A stretch of 34,172 nucleotides of DNA from Photobacterium pectinilyticum. GTDB taxonomy: Bacteria > Pseudomonadota > Gammaproteobacteria > Enterobacterales > Vibrionaceae. How positions within the stretch are numbered: the first letter of the stretch is position 1; each line of letters begins with the position of its first letter. The notes under the pieces are model-generated. The model saw nothing but the letters and a program-made list of their open reading frames with translations, was not told the origin of the DNA and made no database searches. The stretch is from contig NZ_JANEYT010000050.1 in the NCBI RefSeq assembly GCF_024357955.1, forward strand, positions 1 through 34,172. The letters run 5' to 3'. Positions 1-7,523 of this stretch are shown in pieces. A program made the position numbers and the translations under genes.

Positions 1-134
1 TTCATTGATAATTCTTTTGTTGACTATCATTTCACGAGTGCCCACACAGATTGCATGGTCAAATTGTTAAAGAACAAAATATCCAACTTATATCAACCTC
101 TTAGCGAAGTTAACTCTCGTTGAACAGGGCAGCC
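1..134 (-). promoter_or_regulatory. rRNA operon leader with boxA antitermination site
   Basis: Read on the minus strand, this stretch contains TGTTCTTTAACAATTT (61-76). It closely matches the boxA of the E. coli rrn leader (TGCTCTTTAACA) and is followed by the same CAATCTGTGTGGGCACTCG run. In E. coli, boxA recruits NusB/S10 for antitermination and 16S rRNA begins roughly 100-150 bases later. The 16S gene should therefore lie just left of base 1. No mature rRNA is seen in the window. Confidence 0.88.
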
Positions 135-162
135 ATTCTATCCAAACAAACTTTTGTGTCAA
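135..162 (-). promoter_or_regulatory. rrn P2 promoter
   Basis: On the minus strand, a perfect -35 TTGACA (157-162) is followed after 16 bases by -10 TAGAAT (135-140). It lies downstream of P1 and upstream of boxA, the position of P2 in enterobacterial and Vibrio rrn operons. Assignment rests on sequence match and position only. Confidence 0.82.
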
Positions 163-249
163 ACACTTTTTAAGTTTATTTTTTCTAGCTATTCCCTTAC
201 CGCTCGGTAGTGGGCTTTTCAGCGCCGCTCTCCGTGTCGGTGATGCGGC

Positions 250-277
250 ATTATAGAGAGAGAATAATTATTGGCAA
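250..277 (-). promoter_or_regulatory. rrn P1 promoter with upstream AT-rich UP region
   Basis: On the minus strand, -35 TTGCCA (272-277), a 16-base spacer and a perfect -10 TATAAT (250-255) are followed by GCCGCATCACCGACACGG, very like E. coli rrn P1. The GC-rich discriminator is typical of stringently controlled promoters. The A/T-rich stretch at about 280-342 is where UP element and Fis sites would be; I did not identify individual Fis sites. Confidence 0.88.
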
Positions 278-342
278 GTATAAAAATAAAAATAAACACC
301 AACCGAATAAAAAATACACTAGTGAGAAAAAGTGGATTATTT

Positions 343-1251
343 TTACGACAAAATATTCAATATATCTCGACCCGCCGCTTTCATTCTTTGCTTACTGGGC
401 TGTAGACAAAGCACGGCAAGCTCCTGACAGGCCGAAATGAGATAGGCTTTTTTCAATCGGTTGTACTCAGCTTTTCCCGTCACCCAACGTAAATATCCCG
501 CTAGAAGCGCTGTTGGGTGTTTACTGACCGTGGAACGGTGCTTGTTCAATATTAACTTCATCGCCTTAAGACGCTTATTGTGATCCCGGCTTATCGCATC
601 CGCTCTATCCGAAATATAATGGCATAAATTAATACTGAGAACCCCAACGGCTCCTTTCTCTGCCATTTTTAGCCATAAGTCCCAATCAGAGGCCGATTTC
701 AATTCAGCATCAAATCCCCCTACCTCAACCAAGGCCTGCTTGTTCACCATTACAGTACTGGTTCCTACCACATTTTCGGCAAAGAGTAATGGAGTGAAAA
801 CAGGGAAGACAGATACAGGCCCGGAACTGAGCTGTTTGTGAAAACGCGGCCAATAGTCAAAACATCCAATAATTGGCTGCCCCTCTTCGGTCATATGCAT
901 GTAATCGGTAAAGCTGAATATCAACTCAGGATTATGCTGATGGAGCGATAACTGCTGGGATAATTTGTTTTCTAACCAATAATCATCAGCATCAAGAAAG
1001 GCTATAAGTTCATTCGAGCAATGCTCAATACCATGGTTTCTTGCTTGCGACGCGCCAGATCGTTCAGTCATAAGTAACTTGATATCGGCTTGCTGTGCCA
1101 ACCACTCCCGCGAACCGTCACTCGAACCATCATCAACCACAATGATTTCAACCGGTATATCTTGCATCCGGATACTCTCGATCGCCCTCGGTAAAGTTGG
1201 CAGGCAATTGTAATTGGGGATTACCACACTGACTTCTATTCCTGAGTTCAT
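343..1251 (-). CDS. GT2 family glycosyltransferase
   Basis: This is a protein of about 302 residues with a GT-A fold family 2 glycosyltransferase domain at its N-terminus. It shows VSVVIPNYN, the nucleotide-binding IIVVDDGSSDGS and the metal-binding LDADDYW (DXD-type) motif. It probably adds a sugar from a nucleotide sugar to the lipid-linked repeat unit on the cytoplasmic side; donor and acceptor cannot be read. The start at 1251 is preferred to an in-frame ATG nine bases upstream, because AGGTGG lies five bases before it and directly abuts the upstream ATG. It is divergent from the rest of the polysaccharide cluster and ends only about 65 bases before the rrn P1 -35, in the same direction. 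A sigma-54-like element lies upstream (1290-1305). Confidence 0.88.
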   Translation of the reverse strand: MNSGIEVSVVIPNYNCLPTLPRAIESIRMQDIPVEIIVVDDGSSDGSREWLAQQADIKLLMTERSGASQARNHGIEHCSNELIAFLDADDYWLENKLSQQLSLHQHNPELIFSFTDYMHMTEEGQPIIGCFDYWPRFHKQLSSGPVSVFPVFTPLLFAENVVGTSTVMVNKQALVEVGGFDAELKSASDWDLWLKMAEKGAVGVLSINLCHYISDRADAISRDHNKRLKAMKLILNKHRSTVSKHPTALLAGYLRWVTGKAEYNRLKKAYLISACQELAVLCLQPSKQRMKAAGRDILNILS

Positions 1252-1289
1252 CACATCCACCTGTTAGTTGTCTTTGTCATTATCCCAAT

Positions 1290-1305
1290 GCAATCCACAC
1301 GCCAA
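1290..1305 (-). promoter_or_regulatory. sigma-54-like promoter, leftward, for the divergent glycosyltransferase
   Basis: On the minus strand the sequence reads TTGGCGTGTGGATTGC: a -24 element TTGGC with GG at 1302-1303, then TTGC with GC at 1290-1291, exactly 12 bases apart. The consensus is TGGCAC-N5-TTGC, so two positions in the -24 box deviate. The predicted start near 1279 leaves a leader of about 28 bases before the ATG at 1251. It was found by eye. Confidence 0.5.
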
Positions 1306-1311
1306 TACGTG

Positions 1312-1327
1312 TTGGCATCAATATTGG
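1312..1327 (+). promoter_or_regulatory. sigma-54-like promoter, rightward, for block 1
   Basis: TTGGCAT-CAATA-TTGG carries GG at 1314-1315 and the -12 G at 1326, with correct 12-base phasing. It differs from TGGCAC-N5-TTGC at two positions, including the -12 C. The expected start is near 1338, about 60 bases before the ATG at 1400. It stands head-to-head with the leftward element, their -24 boxes six bases apart. Confidence 0.48.
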
Positions 1328-1399
1328 ATAGTTAAAGTGAACAAGCAGAGCACTGCATATTGCACAGTGTGTTCAATCGGTAACCGTGAGGATAGAGTA

Positions 1400-2539
1400 A
1401 TGAAGAAAATTGGTTATGTGATCCCCGTATTCCCAACGCTATCCGAAACATTTGTTGGGGTAGAAATAAGAGCGATGAAGGCGCTGGGACACTCGGTTCA
1501 GCCATACGCCTTTAGCCCAGGGCAATATTTCCAACCGGCGGATGAGGAACTTAAACAGCATTGCCGCTATCTTTCCTCTGCTCCCAAATACCCAATAACG
1601 GCGCTTGGAAATGTTTTTAGATGCCATGGTTTTCTCAAGCAGCAGCGCGGGTTTTCCTACCTGTCACTACTACGCCAAGGGTTACAACTGGCTCACCTGG
1701 CCAAGAAAGACAACTGCGAACACCTTCACGCCCACTTTGCTTGGCACAGCACCGCAACGGCAATCGTCGCGGCCAAACTACTCAATATCCCGGTATCTTT
1801 TGTTGGCCACGGTGCAGACATTTACGCCACACCGCAAGACATTTCCAGCAAGCTGCAAGCCGCTGATTTCATCTGTGCTGTTACCAAAGAAATGCAAATT
1901 GAACTGCAAGCTGCAACGGAGCGTCCAGTTTTGCATATACCCTGTGGCATTGATTCAACCCAATACCCGCCTCTAACGTCAGATTGGCACCCCAAAAAAG
2001 ACTTTCTATTTATCGGACGATTGGTTGAGAAAAAGGGGCTAGACACCCTGATCACCGCATTAAGCCAATTGCCCCCTGACTCCTCCTTGGACATTGTCGG
2101 TGATGGCCCGCTATTACCTCAGTTACAACAGCAAGCCCACCAACAGGGGGTCGCGTCCCAAGTTCACTTTCTCGGCCGTAAAGAAGCAGCGTGGTACCGA
2201 CAACATGCCAATGACTATAAAGCCTTGGTCGCTCCTTTCACTATCGCCCCCAACGGCGACAAAGACACCGGTCCGCTGGTTATCAAGGAAGCCATGGCGC
2301 TGGGACTACCGGTTATCACAACCGATCTGGCCGGTTGCAATGAAATCCTTGAAAACCAATATGGCCATCAGGTTCCGATGAATGATCACATGGCCTTGGC
2401 ACAAGCGATGGCAGCTCACCGACTTGAGCCAGTCACCAAACTCACTGAGCTTCGAGAAAAAGCATTCAATCGAGTCATGGAGCATTTCACCGCCCTCTCT
2501 CAAGCCAAAAGGCTGTCAGCACAGGTGGACGCATTATGA
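1400..2539 (+). CDS. GT4 family glycosyltransferase (WcaL/AmsK-like)
   Basis: This is a GT-B fold glycosyltransferase of 379 residues. The N-terminus (KKIGYVIPVFPTLSETFV) resembles the WcaL/AmsK/CpsK group that extends exopolysaccharide repeat units. The C-terminal half has the GT4 donor-site region FIGRLVEKKGLDTLI and the TGPLVIKEAMALGLPVITTD stretch with its conserved Glu. The start at 1400 is chosen over an upstream in-frame ATG at 1268: GAGGA lies seven bases before it and family similarity begins there, while the upstream 44 codons are low-quality sequence crossing the promoter region. The stop overlaps the next start (ATGA), so it is translationally coupled to the flippase. The sugar specificity is unknown. 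By order it could correspond to SypJ or another Syp glycosyltransferase, but this is not certain. Confidence 0.88.
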   Translation: MKKIGYVIPVFPTLSETFVGVEIRAMKALGHSVQPYAFSPGQYFQPADEELKQHCRYLSSAPKYPITALGNVFRCHGFLKQQRGFSYLSLLRQGLQLAHLAKKDNCEHLHAHFAWHSTATAIVAAKLLNIPVSFVGHGADIYATPQDISSKLQAADFICAVTKEMQIELQAATERPVLHIPCGIDSTQYPPLTSDWHPKKDFLFIGRLVEKKGLDTLITALSQLPPDSSLDIVGDGPLLPQLQQQAHQQGVASQVHFLGRKEAAWYRQHANDYKALVAPFTIAPNGDKDTGPLVIKEAMALGLPVITTDLAGCNEILENQYGHQVPMNDHMALAQAMAAHRLEPVTKLTELREKAFNRVMEHFTALSQAKRLSAQVDAL

Positions 2540-3933
2540 CTCCAGCCCTGACCATGGCGGTATACGCTGTTGGCTTGATCAGCAGCAAGCTTGTAGCATT
2601 ATTTCTGCAGCCTTTTGTGACCCAATGGTTGGGGACCGAACAGTTTGGTCGGCTGGATGTACTTGTCGCCTTGGGCAGTTTACTGACATTGATCATGTCT
2701 TTTGGGATCAGTGATGCCATTTACCGTTTCGCCCATGAACAGCATGATCAAGACGCAATTTTCCGCAGTGCACTGGGGCTTCTGCTCACCATCGCAGGCG
2801 GGTTAACGATTGTCGCCCAGCTAACGGTACCTTGGTTGCAGCAAGCTCTACCCGGCGAACCGCCCTTATTTGCCTTACATTGTTTACTCACGACCCTGTT
2901 TCTCAACACCCTGTGCTGTGTCCCCCTGGCTATCTTGCGGATCCGCAATGAAGCCAAACTCTTTGTCACGGCGCAAATCGTATTCGCCCTTATTCAGGGC
3001 TTAGGCGTCATGCTGCTAGCCCCTCATTATGGCGTTGATGGGATAATGGCTGCCGGACTCGTCGCCCAGATAGTGCAAGTGATTGTCTTAGCCAAACACT
3101 TCCCATCCCCCAGATTGGGCCACATTAGACTTTTTTTACGATATGGCCGGGCGATTACCCTCTCGGGCATACTTAGCTTTGTGATTATCGGCGCTGAACG
3201 CTGGGCAATCGCAGACACATTAGGGCTGAGCCTATTGGCGCCGTACGCCGTCGCCATCCAGTGGGCGATTGCGGCAAGCTTGTTACTCGAACCTTTTGGC
3301 CTGTGGTGGTTTCCCAAACGCTTTGGCTTAATTAACACTGCAGAAGATCGCCAGCAAGCCGCGGAAATCAGTGTAATAGGCTGCCAATTAAGTTGTTTGG
3401 TCGCAGCTGGGATCATTACCATCGGTTCACGATTCTTACTTTGGTGGCTACCTGATGATTTTCACGCCAGTGCCGATATGCTGCCAATGCTCGGTATCAT
3501 GGTGATGTTCAAACATGCCAGCACCTTGCTCAACATCGGTTGCTACCATCAGAAAGACGGCAAAAGCGTGGTGCTTATCGGCATATTCAGTGCTTGCTGC
3601 GCCTTGGGTATCTTATTCTTCATCCTTCCCGAGTATGGCCTTTTCGCATTTATTGGAGCAGGTATTGGGCTTCAACTGTTACGCCTAAGCTTGTTCTATT
3701 ACTACAGCCAATACTATTTGCCCCTGCCCTATCCGCTAGGCCGACTTGCAACCAGCTATGGCCTGATAACTTTATTACTGACGGCTCATTATCAGCTGAC
3801 CCCAGCCTACGAAGTTATATGCACTCTGCTGTTAATCAGTCAGATTGTCTGGCCTTGGGGAAAAGCAAAGCTTGCCCTGAGCCGGCAGAAGAAGCTTGAT
3901 AATTCACTGAGAGCGGCAAAACACTATGAATAG
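2536..3933 (+). CDS. Wzx-type polysaccharide flippase (SypK-like)
   Basis: A 465-residue, strongly hydrophobic protein with about 12 predicted membrane segments along its whole length and basic cytoplasmic loops. It begins with a helix containing SSKLVALFLQPFVTQWLGTE, typical of the MOP-superfamily polysaccharide transporter N-terminus. Such proteins flip the undecaprenyl-diphosphate-linked repeat unit to the periplasmic face. It overlaps the upstream glycosyltransferase by four bases and the downstream polymerase by eight, so the genes are tightly coupled. Flippases vary greatly in sequence; the call rests on topology, the N-terminus and its place next to a Wzy-like gene. By position it corresponds to V. 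fischeri SypK. Confidence 0.82.
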   Translation: MTPALTMAVYAVGLISSKLVALFLQPFVTQWLGTEQFGRLDVLVALGSLLTLIMSFGISDAIYRFAHEQHDQDAIFRSALGLLLTIAGGLTIVAQLTVPWLQQALPGEPPLFALHCLLTTLFLNTLCCVPLAILRIRNEAKLFVTAQIVFALIQGLGVMLLAPHYGVDGIMAAGLVAQIVQVIVLAKHFPSPRLGHIRLFLRYGRAITLSGILSFVIIGAERWAIADTLGLSLLAPYAVAIQWAIAASLLLEPFGLWWFPKRFGLINTAEDRQQAAEISVIGCQLSCLVAAGIITIGSRFLLWWLPDDFHASADMLPMLGIMVMFKHASTLLNIGCYHQKDGKSVVLIGIFSACCALGILFFILPEYGLFAFIGAGIGLQLLRLSLFYYYSQYYLPLPYPLGRLATSYGLITLLLTAHYQLTPAYEVICTLLLISQIVWPWGKAKLALSRQKKLDNSLRAAKHYE

Positions 3934-5257
3934 GCTGAACCAGTGGCTCCTCGCCCTCACCAGCAGCGGACTGATATTCTTTTTCTGGATGTCTCAGGGC
4001 AACTTGGTGTTACTGGTAAGCCTGCTTTTTGCTCTGCCTTTTGTCATAAACCAGGCATTCCTCATTTGTGTTGGATTTATTATTTTTTCCTACTTCAGGA
4101 TCCACGAAGCCTTTCCTCTATTAATGCCACTGAAGATCCCCCAGCTCTTAGCCTTGGCGAGCCTCGCCGGGCTTGGGTGGCAACTGTGGTTGCAAAGAGA
4201 GACCATCAATTGGCACAAGTTACAAACACTGTTCTTGCTGTTTAGCGCCTGGGTGTTGGTCTCTTGCCTTTGCGCAAGCAATCGTGGTGAAGCTTTTGCC
4301 AGTTTTAATGGCAACTTTATCAAAATCGTTATTATGGTTTTCGCTATTAGCTGGCTACCACAACGACTACCGCAGCTGAAAATAATCCCTTACCTTCTCT
4401 TGCTCAGTGGCCTATTAATCGGTGGGTTGGCTCTGTTCAACAAAGCCAATGGCATTGGCCTCGTCGAGGGAACTCGGGTCACCATAGGTAGGGATATCGG
4501 CTCGATGCTCGGCGATCCCAACGATCTGGCTTTGGTACTTCAATTCCCAGTCTCCTTTGCTATGGCTTACAGTTTCCACGGCCCCAAGTGGCAGCGAGCT
4601 TTATCCATCGTCGTACTGATTATCATGATCATGAGTGTACTCGCGACCCAAAGCCGCGGTGGATTATTGGGTATCGCCTGCGTGGTCTTCGCCATGGCCC
4701 TGATGAGAAGCAGATCGATTGTGTTACCAACCATCATCAGCGGGATCGGGTTATTGGCCTTGATGCTTCTTGCTGGGATCAGTGACCGCAGTTCAGGCGG
4801 AGCCGCTGAGTCGGGGATTGATGAATCAGCGATGGGACGAATTTATGCCTGGCAAGCCGCGTTCAACATGGCCGTCAGTAACCCATTCACAGGCGTCGGC
4901 CTCAACAACTTCTATTACAACTACTATTTTTATTCACCACACTGGGATGGCAAGAATCACGCAGTGCACAGTACCTGGCTCCAAATCCTCTCTGAAACCG
5001 GATTCGTAGGGTTGGTACTATTCCTGCTAATGGTTATTGGTGCCCTGCGTGTCAGTTACCAGCTTCTCAAGCGGCTTGAACATCATGAAATGAAGCCATT
5101 GGCACAAGGGCTATGGCTCGGAACCTTATCATTTTGTGTCAGTGGCACCTTCCTTACCCAAGGCACCACTTGGCCCCTGTACATTTTGATCGGGTTACTA
5201 CTGGCTTTAGACAGGCTCACCCTGAATCAGGAGGTAAATTATGCGCGCACTCGTTAA
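3926..5257 (+). CDS. Wzy-type O-antigen polymerase/ligase family protein (SypL-like)
   Basis: A 443-residue integral membrane protein with about ten or more hydrophobic segments. A long periplasmic loop (about residues 285-350) carries GRIYAWQAAFNMAVSNPFTG, VGLNNFYYNY and HAVHSTWLQILSETGFVGL, the signature region of the O-antigen ligase/polymerase family (Wzy_C). It is expected to join lipid-linked repeat units into polymer at the periplasmic face of the inner membrane. Neighbouring flippase and co-polymerase genes favour polymerase over ligase. The start overlaps the flippase end by eight bases. The stop lies 17 bases inside the acyltransferase gene. It corresponds to SypL by order. Confidence 0.85.
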   Translation: MNRLNQWLLALTSSGLIFFFWMSQGNLVLLVSLLFALPFVINQAFLICVGFIIFSYFRIHEAFPLLMPLKIPQLLALASLAGLGWQLWLQRETINWHKLQTLFLLFSAWVLVSCLCASNRGEAFASFNGNFIKIVIMVFAISWLPQRLPQLKIIPYLLLLSGLLIGGLALFNKANGIGLVEGTRVTIGRDIGSMLGDPNDLALVLQFPVSFAMAYSFHGPKWQRALSIVVLIIMIMSVLATQSRGGLLGIACVVFAMALMRSRSIVLPTIISGIGLLALMLLAGISDRSSGGAAESGIDESAMGRIYAWQAAFNMAVSNPFTGVGLNNFYYNYYFYSPHWDGKNHAVHSTWLQILSETGFVGLVLFLLMVIGALRVSYQLLKRLEHHEMKPLAQGLWLGTLSFCVSGTFLTQGTTWPLYILIGLLLALDRLTLNQEVNYARTR

Positions 5258-5936
5258 GGCCCATCTGGCACCCAACCATTTCGCCATGTTGAAAAATGTC
5301 GTTCAACGACTACGTGGCAGCTATATACCTTGTATTCCGCTTTTGCATCATGGTTTGTATCACTTGCATTTAACTATAAAGGAAAGTCTTCATTGCATTT
5401 TGCAAAAAGGCTATTTCACCCCAATGTTTATCTCTCGTCTGGCTAACCGCCCCCGCCACTTGCACCTAGACTGTGGCATGCCGCAAATCCTCGGCCCATT
5501 AGATATTCATTTAGGTGAAGAATGTCGGCTATCAGGTATAGCAACATACTGCGGGCGGGCATGGGGGGAGGTTACCCCTCGGCTTATCGTAGGTAACAAT
5601 GTCGATATCGGTTGGCAGAACACCCTAGCAGTCGGGCGAACTATTCGTATTGATGACAATGTCCGGCTTGCGGGTAAAGTTTTTCTCGCCGGGTTTCCCG
5701 GCCACCCGTTAGACCCTATAGCCCGTGCCCAAGGTAAACCGGATACCGAGCAGCAAATCGGGGATATTCATCTTTGTCGCAATGCTTGGCTGGGCACAGG
5801 CGTGATGGTAATGGCCGGAGTCACGATTGGGGAAGGTAGCGTGATCGCCGCCGGTAGCGTGGTGACTAAAGATATTCCCGCCGGAGTACTGGCTGGCGGC
5901 AATCCTGCGAAAGTCATTAAACAGTTGGAGTATTAA
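5241..5936 (+). CDS. Left-handed beta-helix (hexapeptide) acyltransferase, SypM-like
   Basis: A 231-residue protein whose C-terminal two thirds (about 70-231) contain hexapeptide repeats such as VDIGWQNTLAVG, IRIDDNVRLAG and MAGVTIGEGSVIAAGSVVTK. It ends in the classic PAGVLAGGNPAKVIK of acetyltransferases of the WcaF/NodL/serine acetyltransferase type. GHPLD may hold the catalytic histidine. It probably transfers acetyl from acetyl-CoA to a sugar of the repeat unit. AGGAGG seven bases before the ATG sets the start, which overlaps the polymerase gene by 17 bases. The first 70 residues show no motif I recognise. Acceptor and acyl group are unknown. Confidence 0.86.
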   Translation: MRALVKAHLAPNHFAMLKNVVQRLRGSYIPCIPLLHHGLYHLHLTIKESLHCILQKGYFTPMFISRLANRPRHLHLDCGMPQILGPLDIHLGEECRLSGIATYCGRAWGEVTPRLIVGNNVDIGWQNTLAVGRTIRIDDNVRLAGKVFLAGFPGHPLDPIARAQGKPDTEQQIGDIHLCRNAWLGTGVMVMAGVTIGEGSVIAAGSVVTKDIPAGVLAGGNPAKVIKQLEY

Positions 5937-5937
5937 C

Positions 5938-7065
5938 ATGGAATTTCTCGTTTTCGGAGAAGACTGGGGCCGCCATCCCTCCAGCAGCCAGCATTTATTA
6001 CAGGCTATCGGACAACAATATGATGTTCACTGGATTAACTCTATTGGCTTACGCCAGCCAACATTGAACCACCGAGACCTAAGACGGATGTGGGAAAAAG
6101 TGACGACGCGGGGCAGCAAAACTGACAAGGCGCAAAACACGCACACAGAGAAGCCCACCACTGTCATCAGGCCATTAGTGTGGCCAATGGCGCAACACGC
6201 ACTTCTTAAAGCACTCAACAGCCACCTCTTGAAAAGGCAACTATCAAAGAAAACATACCAGCGTGTCGTATGGGCCGCACTGCCAAGTGCCGTCGATTAC
6301 CTTGATATCTGTGATAGTGACTTGGTGGTTTATTATTGCGGGGATGACTTTACAGCGCTTGCAGGTGTGGATCATCAACTTGCCGCCCAAGCCGAGCAAC
6401 GTCTTATTGCCCGCGCTGATGTCATTTTTGCCTGCAGCCCAGCCCTAAAGGCAAAGTTTCCCACCAACAAAACCGTTCTGCTACCACACGGTGTACATTT
6501 ATCGCAATTTGCGAAACCTGCTACCCACCCAGAGGATATTGACCCATCCCGTCCTAGCATTGGCTTTTATGGCAGTCTGAATAACTGGCTGGATCAAACA
6601 CTGATTATCAAACTGGCGAAAGCCCGGCCCCATATCAATTTCTATTTTATCGGCCGCCAAGATTGCGATACCGAACGACTGCGCCAACAACAAAACATCA
6701 TCCTGCTCCCAGCCAAGCCCCACCACCAGCTAGCTCGCTACCTACAACACTGGACCATGGCTATCTTGCCCTTTATTGATAATGAACAGATCCGATCCTG
6801 CAACCCGCTAAAGCTGAGAGAATATTTGGCTGCGGGCTGTCCGGCGATCAGCAGTGCATTCCCGGCGACTACGCCCTACCGCTCTGTCATAACCACAGCC
6901 ACCAGCACAACCGAATGGCTAAATGCGATCGACCAATACAGCCAATGGACACCTTCACAAAGACAGCATTATTCTCAGCGCGCTTACCAAACTGTTGCTG
7001 ATGAGAGTTGGGAGTGCCGTGCCCTACAAGCCCTTGAGGTTATTGAACATAACTTATCCCGCTAA
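5938..7065 (+). CDS. GT-B glycosyltransferase (SypN-like position)
   Basis: A 375-residue protein read as a GT-B fold glycosyltransferase. The N-terminal half begins EFLVFGEDWGRHPSSSQHLL. The middle carries YYCGDDFTAL and a LLPHGVHLSQF interdomain segment. The donor half has IGFYGSLNNWLD, FYFIGRQDCD and PLKLREYLAAGCPAISS, where the Glu of REYLAAG aligns with the nucleotide-sugar Glu of the GT1/GT4 families. It starts two bases after the acyltransferase stop, with GGAG inside that gene's end as a likely ribosome site. It is the last gene of block 1; about 116 bases follow before the next. Sugar specificity cannot be told. Confidence 0.84.
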   Translation: MEFLVFGEDWGRHPSSSQHLLQAIGQQYDVHWINSIGLRQPTLNHRDLRRMWEKVTTRGSKTDKAQNTHTEKPTTVIRPLVWPMAQHALLKALNSHLLKRQLSKKTYQRVVWAALPSAVDYLDICDSDLVVYYCGDDFTALAGVDHQLAAQAEQRLIARADVIFACSPALKAKFPTNKTVLLPHGVHLSQFAKPATHPEDIDPSRPSIGFYGSLNNWLDQTLIIKLAKARPHINFYFIGRQDCDTERLRQQQNIILLPAKPHHQLARYLQHWTMAILPFIDNEQIRSCNPLKLREYLAAGCPAISSAFPATTPYRSVITTATSTTEWLNAIDQYSQWTPSQRQHYSQRAYQTVADESWECRALQALEVIEHNLSR

Positions 7066-7124
7066 AGCCTAATCCTTACCCATGTCAATTATTTCAGACG
7101 CTAGATAACAATTTACCTAACTTC

Positions 7125-7139
7125 GGGCACTTTTTTTGC
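7125..7139 (+). promoter_or_regulatory. sigma-54-like promoter for block 2
   Basis: GGGCAC (7125-7130), five T's, then TTGC (7136-7139) gives GG at 7126-7127 and GC at 7138-7139, the exact -24/-12 phasing. Only the first base differs from TGGCAC-N5-TTGC. T-rich spacers are common in sigma-54 promoters. The predicted start near 7151 leaves about 30 bases to the ATG at 7182. This is the best match of the four in the locus. Confidence 0.62.
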
Positions 7140-7161
7140 TACCAATAAATGAAGTAGCAAA
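7135..7161. repeat. 8-bp perfect inverted repeat overlapping the -12 element
   Basis: TTTGCTAC (7135-7142) and GTAGCAAA (7154-7161) are perfect reverse complements around an 11-base spacer. The left arm covers the -12 box of the sigma-54-like promoter and the right arm lies in the predicted 5' leader. It could be a repressor operator or an accident of A/T-rich sequence; a transcription terminator is unlikely because no T-run follows. Confidence 0.45.
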
Positions 7162-7181
7162 TTGAAAAGACCGAGGGGAAA

Positions 7182-7523
7182 ATGAGAGAGATAATAATTG
7201 CCATCAGTTGCTTGTTAATTTTTGGCTGTGCGTCACAGCCAAAGCAAACAACCCTGACACTATTTTTCAGCCCGGAACAAGTCTCACTGACGGCAGAGCA
7301 ACAACGCAAGATCAGTGACTTTCTGGCCGATAACCCCTATCACCAGCTTGCCGCCAAAGTGGCACCGGCAGATCTGGCTAACCCTTTTGATGCACTGCTG
7401 CAAAGTCAAAAGCGTATTCAAGCCGTCAGCAGCCTATCTAATAGCCAAAATATCCCCTTGCATCTGGAATATGCCCCTAACCAGACCGCCGATACCCTGA
7501 TATTACAAAGGCAGTCCCCATGA
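7182..7523 (+). CDS. Small putative outer-membrane lipoprotein of unknown function
   Basis: A 113-residue protein with a lipoprotein signal peptide: basic MREII, hydrophobic core and lipobox IFGC with the lipidated Cys at residue 16. Alanine at +2 favours outer-membrane sorting. The mature part (TLTLFFSPEQVSLTAEQQRK) faintly resembles the start of OmpA-type domains, but the TGHxD-type peptidoglycan-binding core is missing, so no family is assigned. GAGGGG a few bases before the ATG is a strong ribosome site. The stop overlaps the co-polymerase start (ATGA). Being first in the block and coupled to the co-polymerase, it may help chain-length control or export. I know of no counterpart in the V. 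fischeri syp locus. Confidence 0.75.
   Translation: MREIIIAISCLLIFGCASQPKQTTLTLFFSPEQVSLTAEQQRKISDFLADNPYHQLAAKVAPADLANPFDALLQSQKRIQAVSSLSNSQNIPLHLEYAPNQTADTLILQRQSP

Noticed and set aside
1280..1294. TTATCCCAATGCAAT, somewhat like a SypG enhancer site
   Set aside because: It has two mismatches to the motif I recall and is only about 20 bases from the -24 box, too close for a usual sigma-54 enhancer.
1268..1399. 44-codon N-terminal extension of the glycosyltransferase at 1400
   Set aside because: It crosses the divergent promoter region, is cysteine/serine rich and unlike the family; the ATG at 1400 has a good ribosome site.
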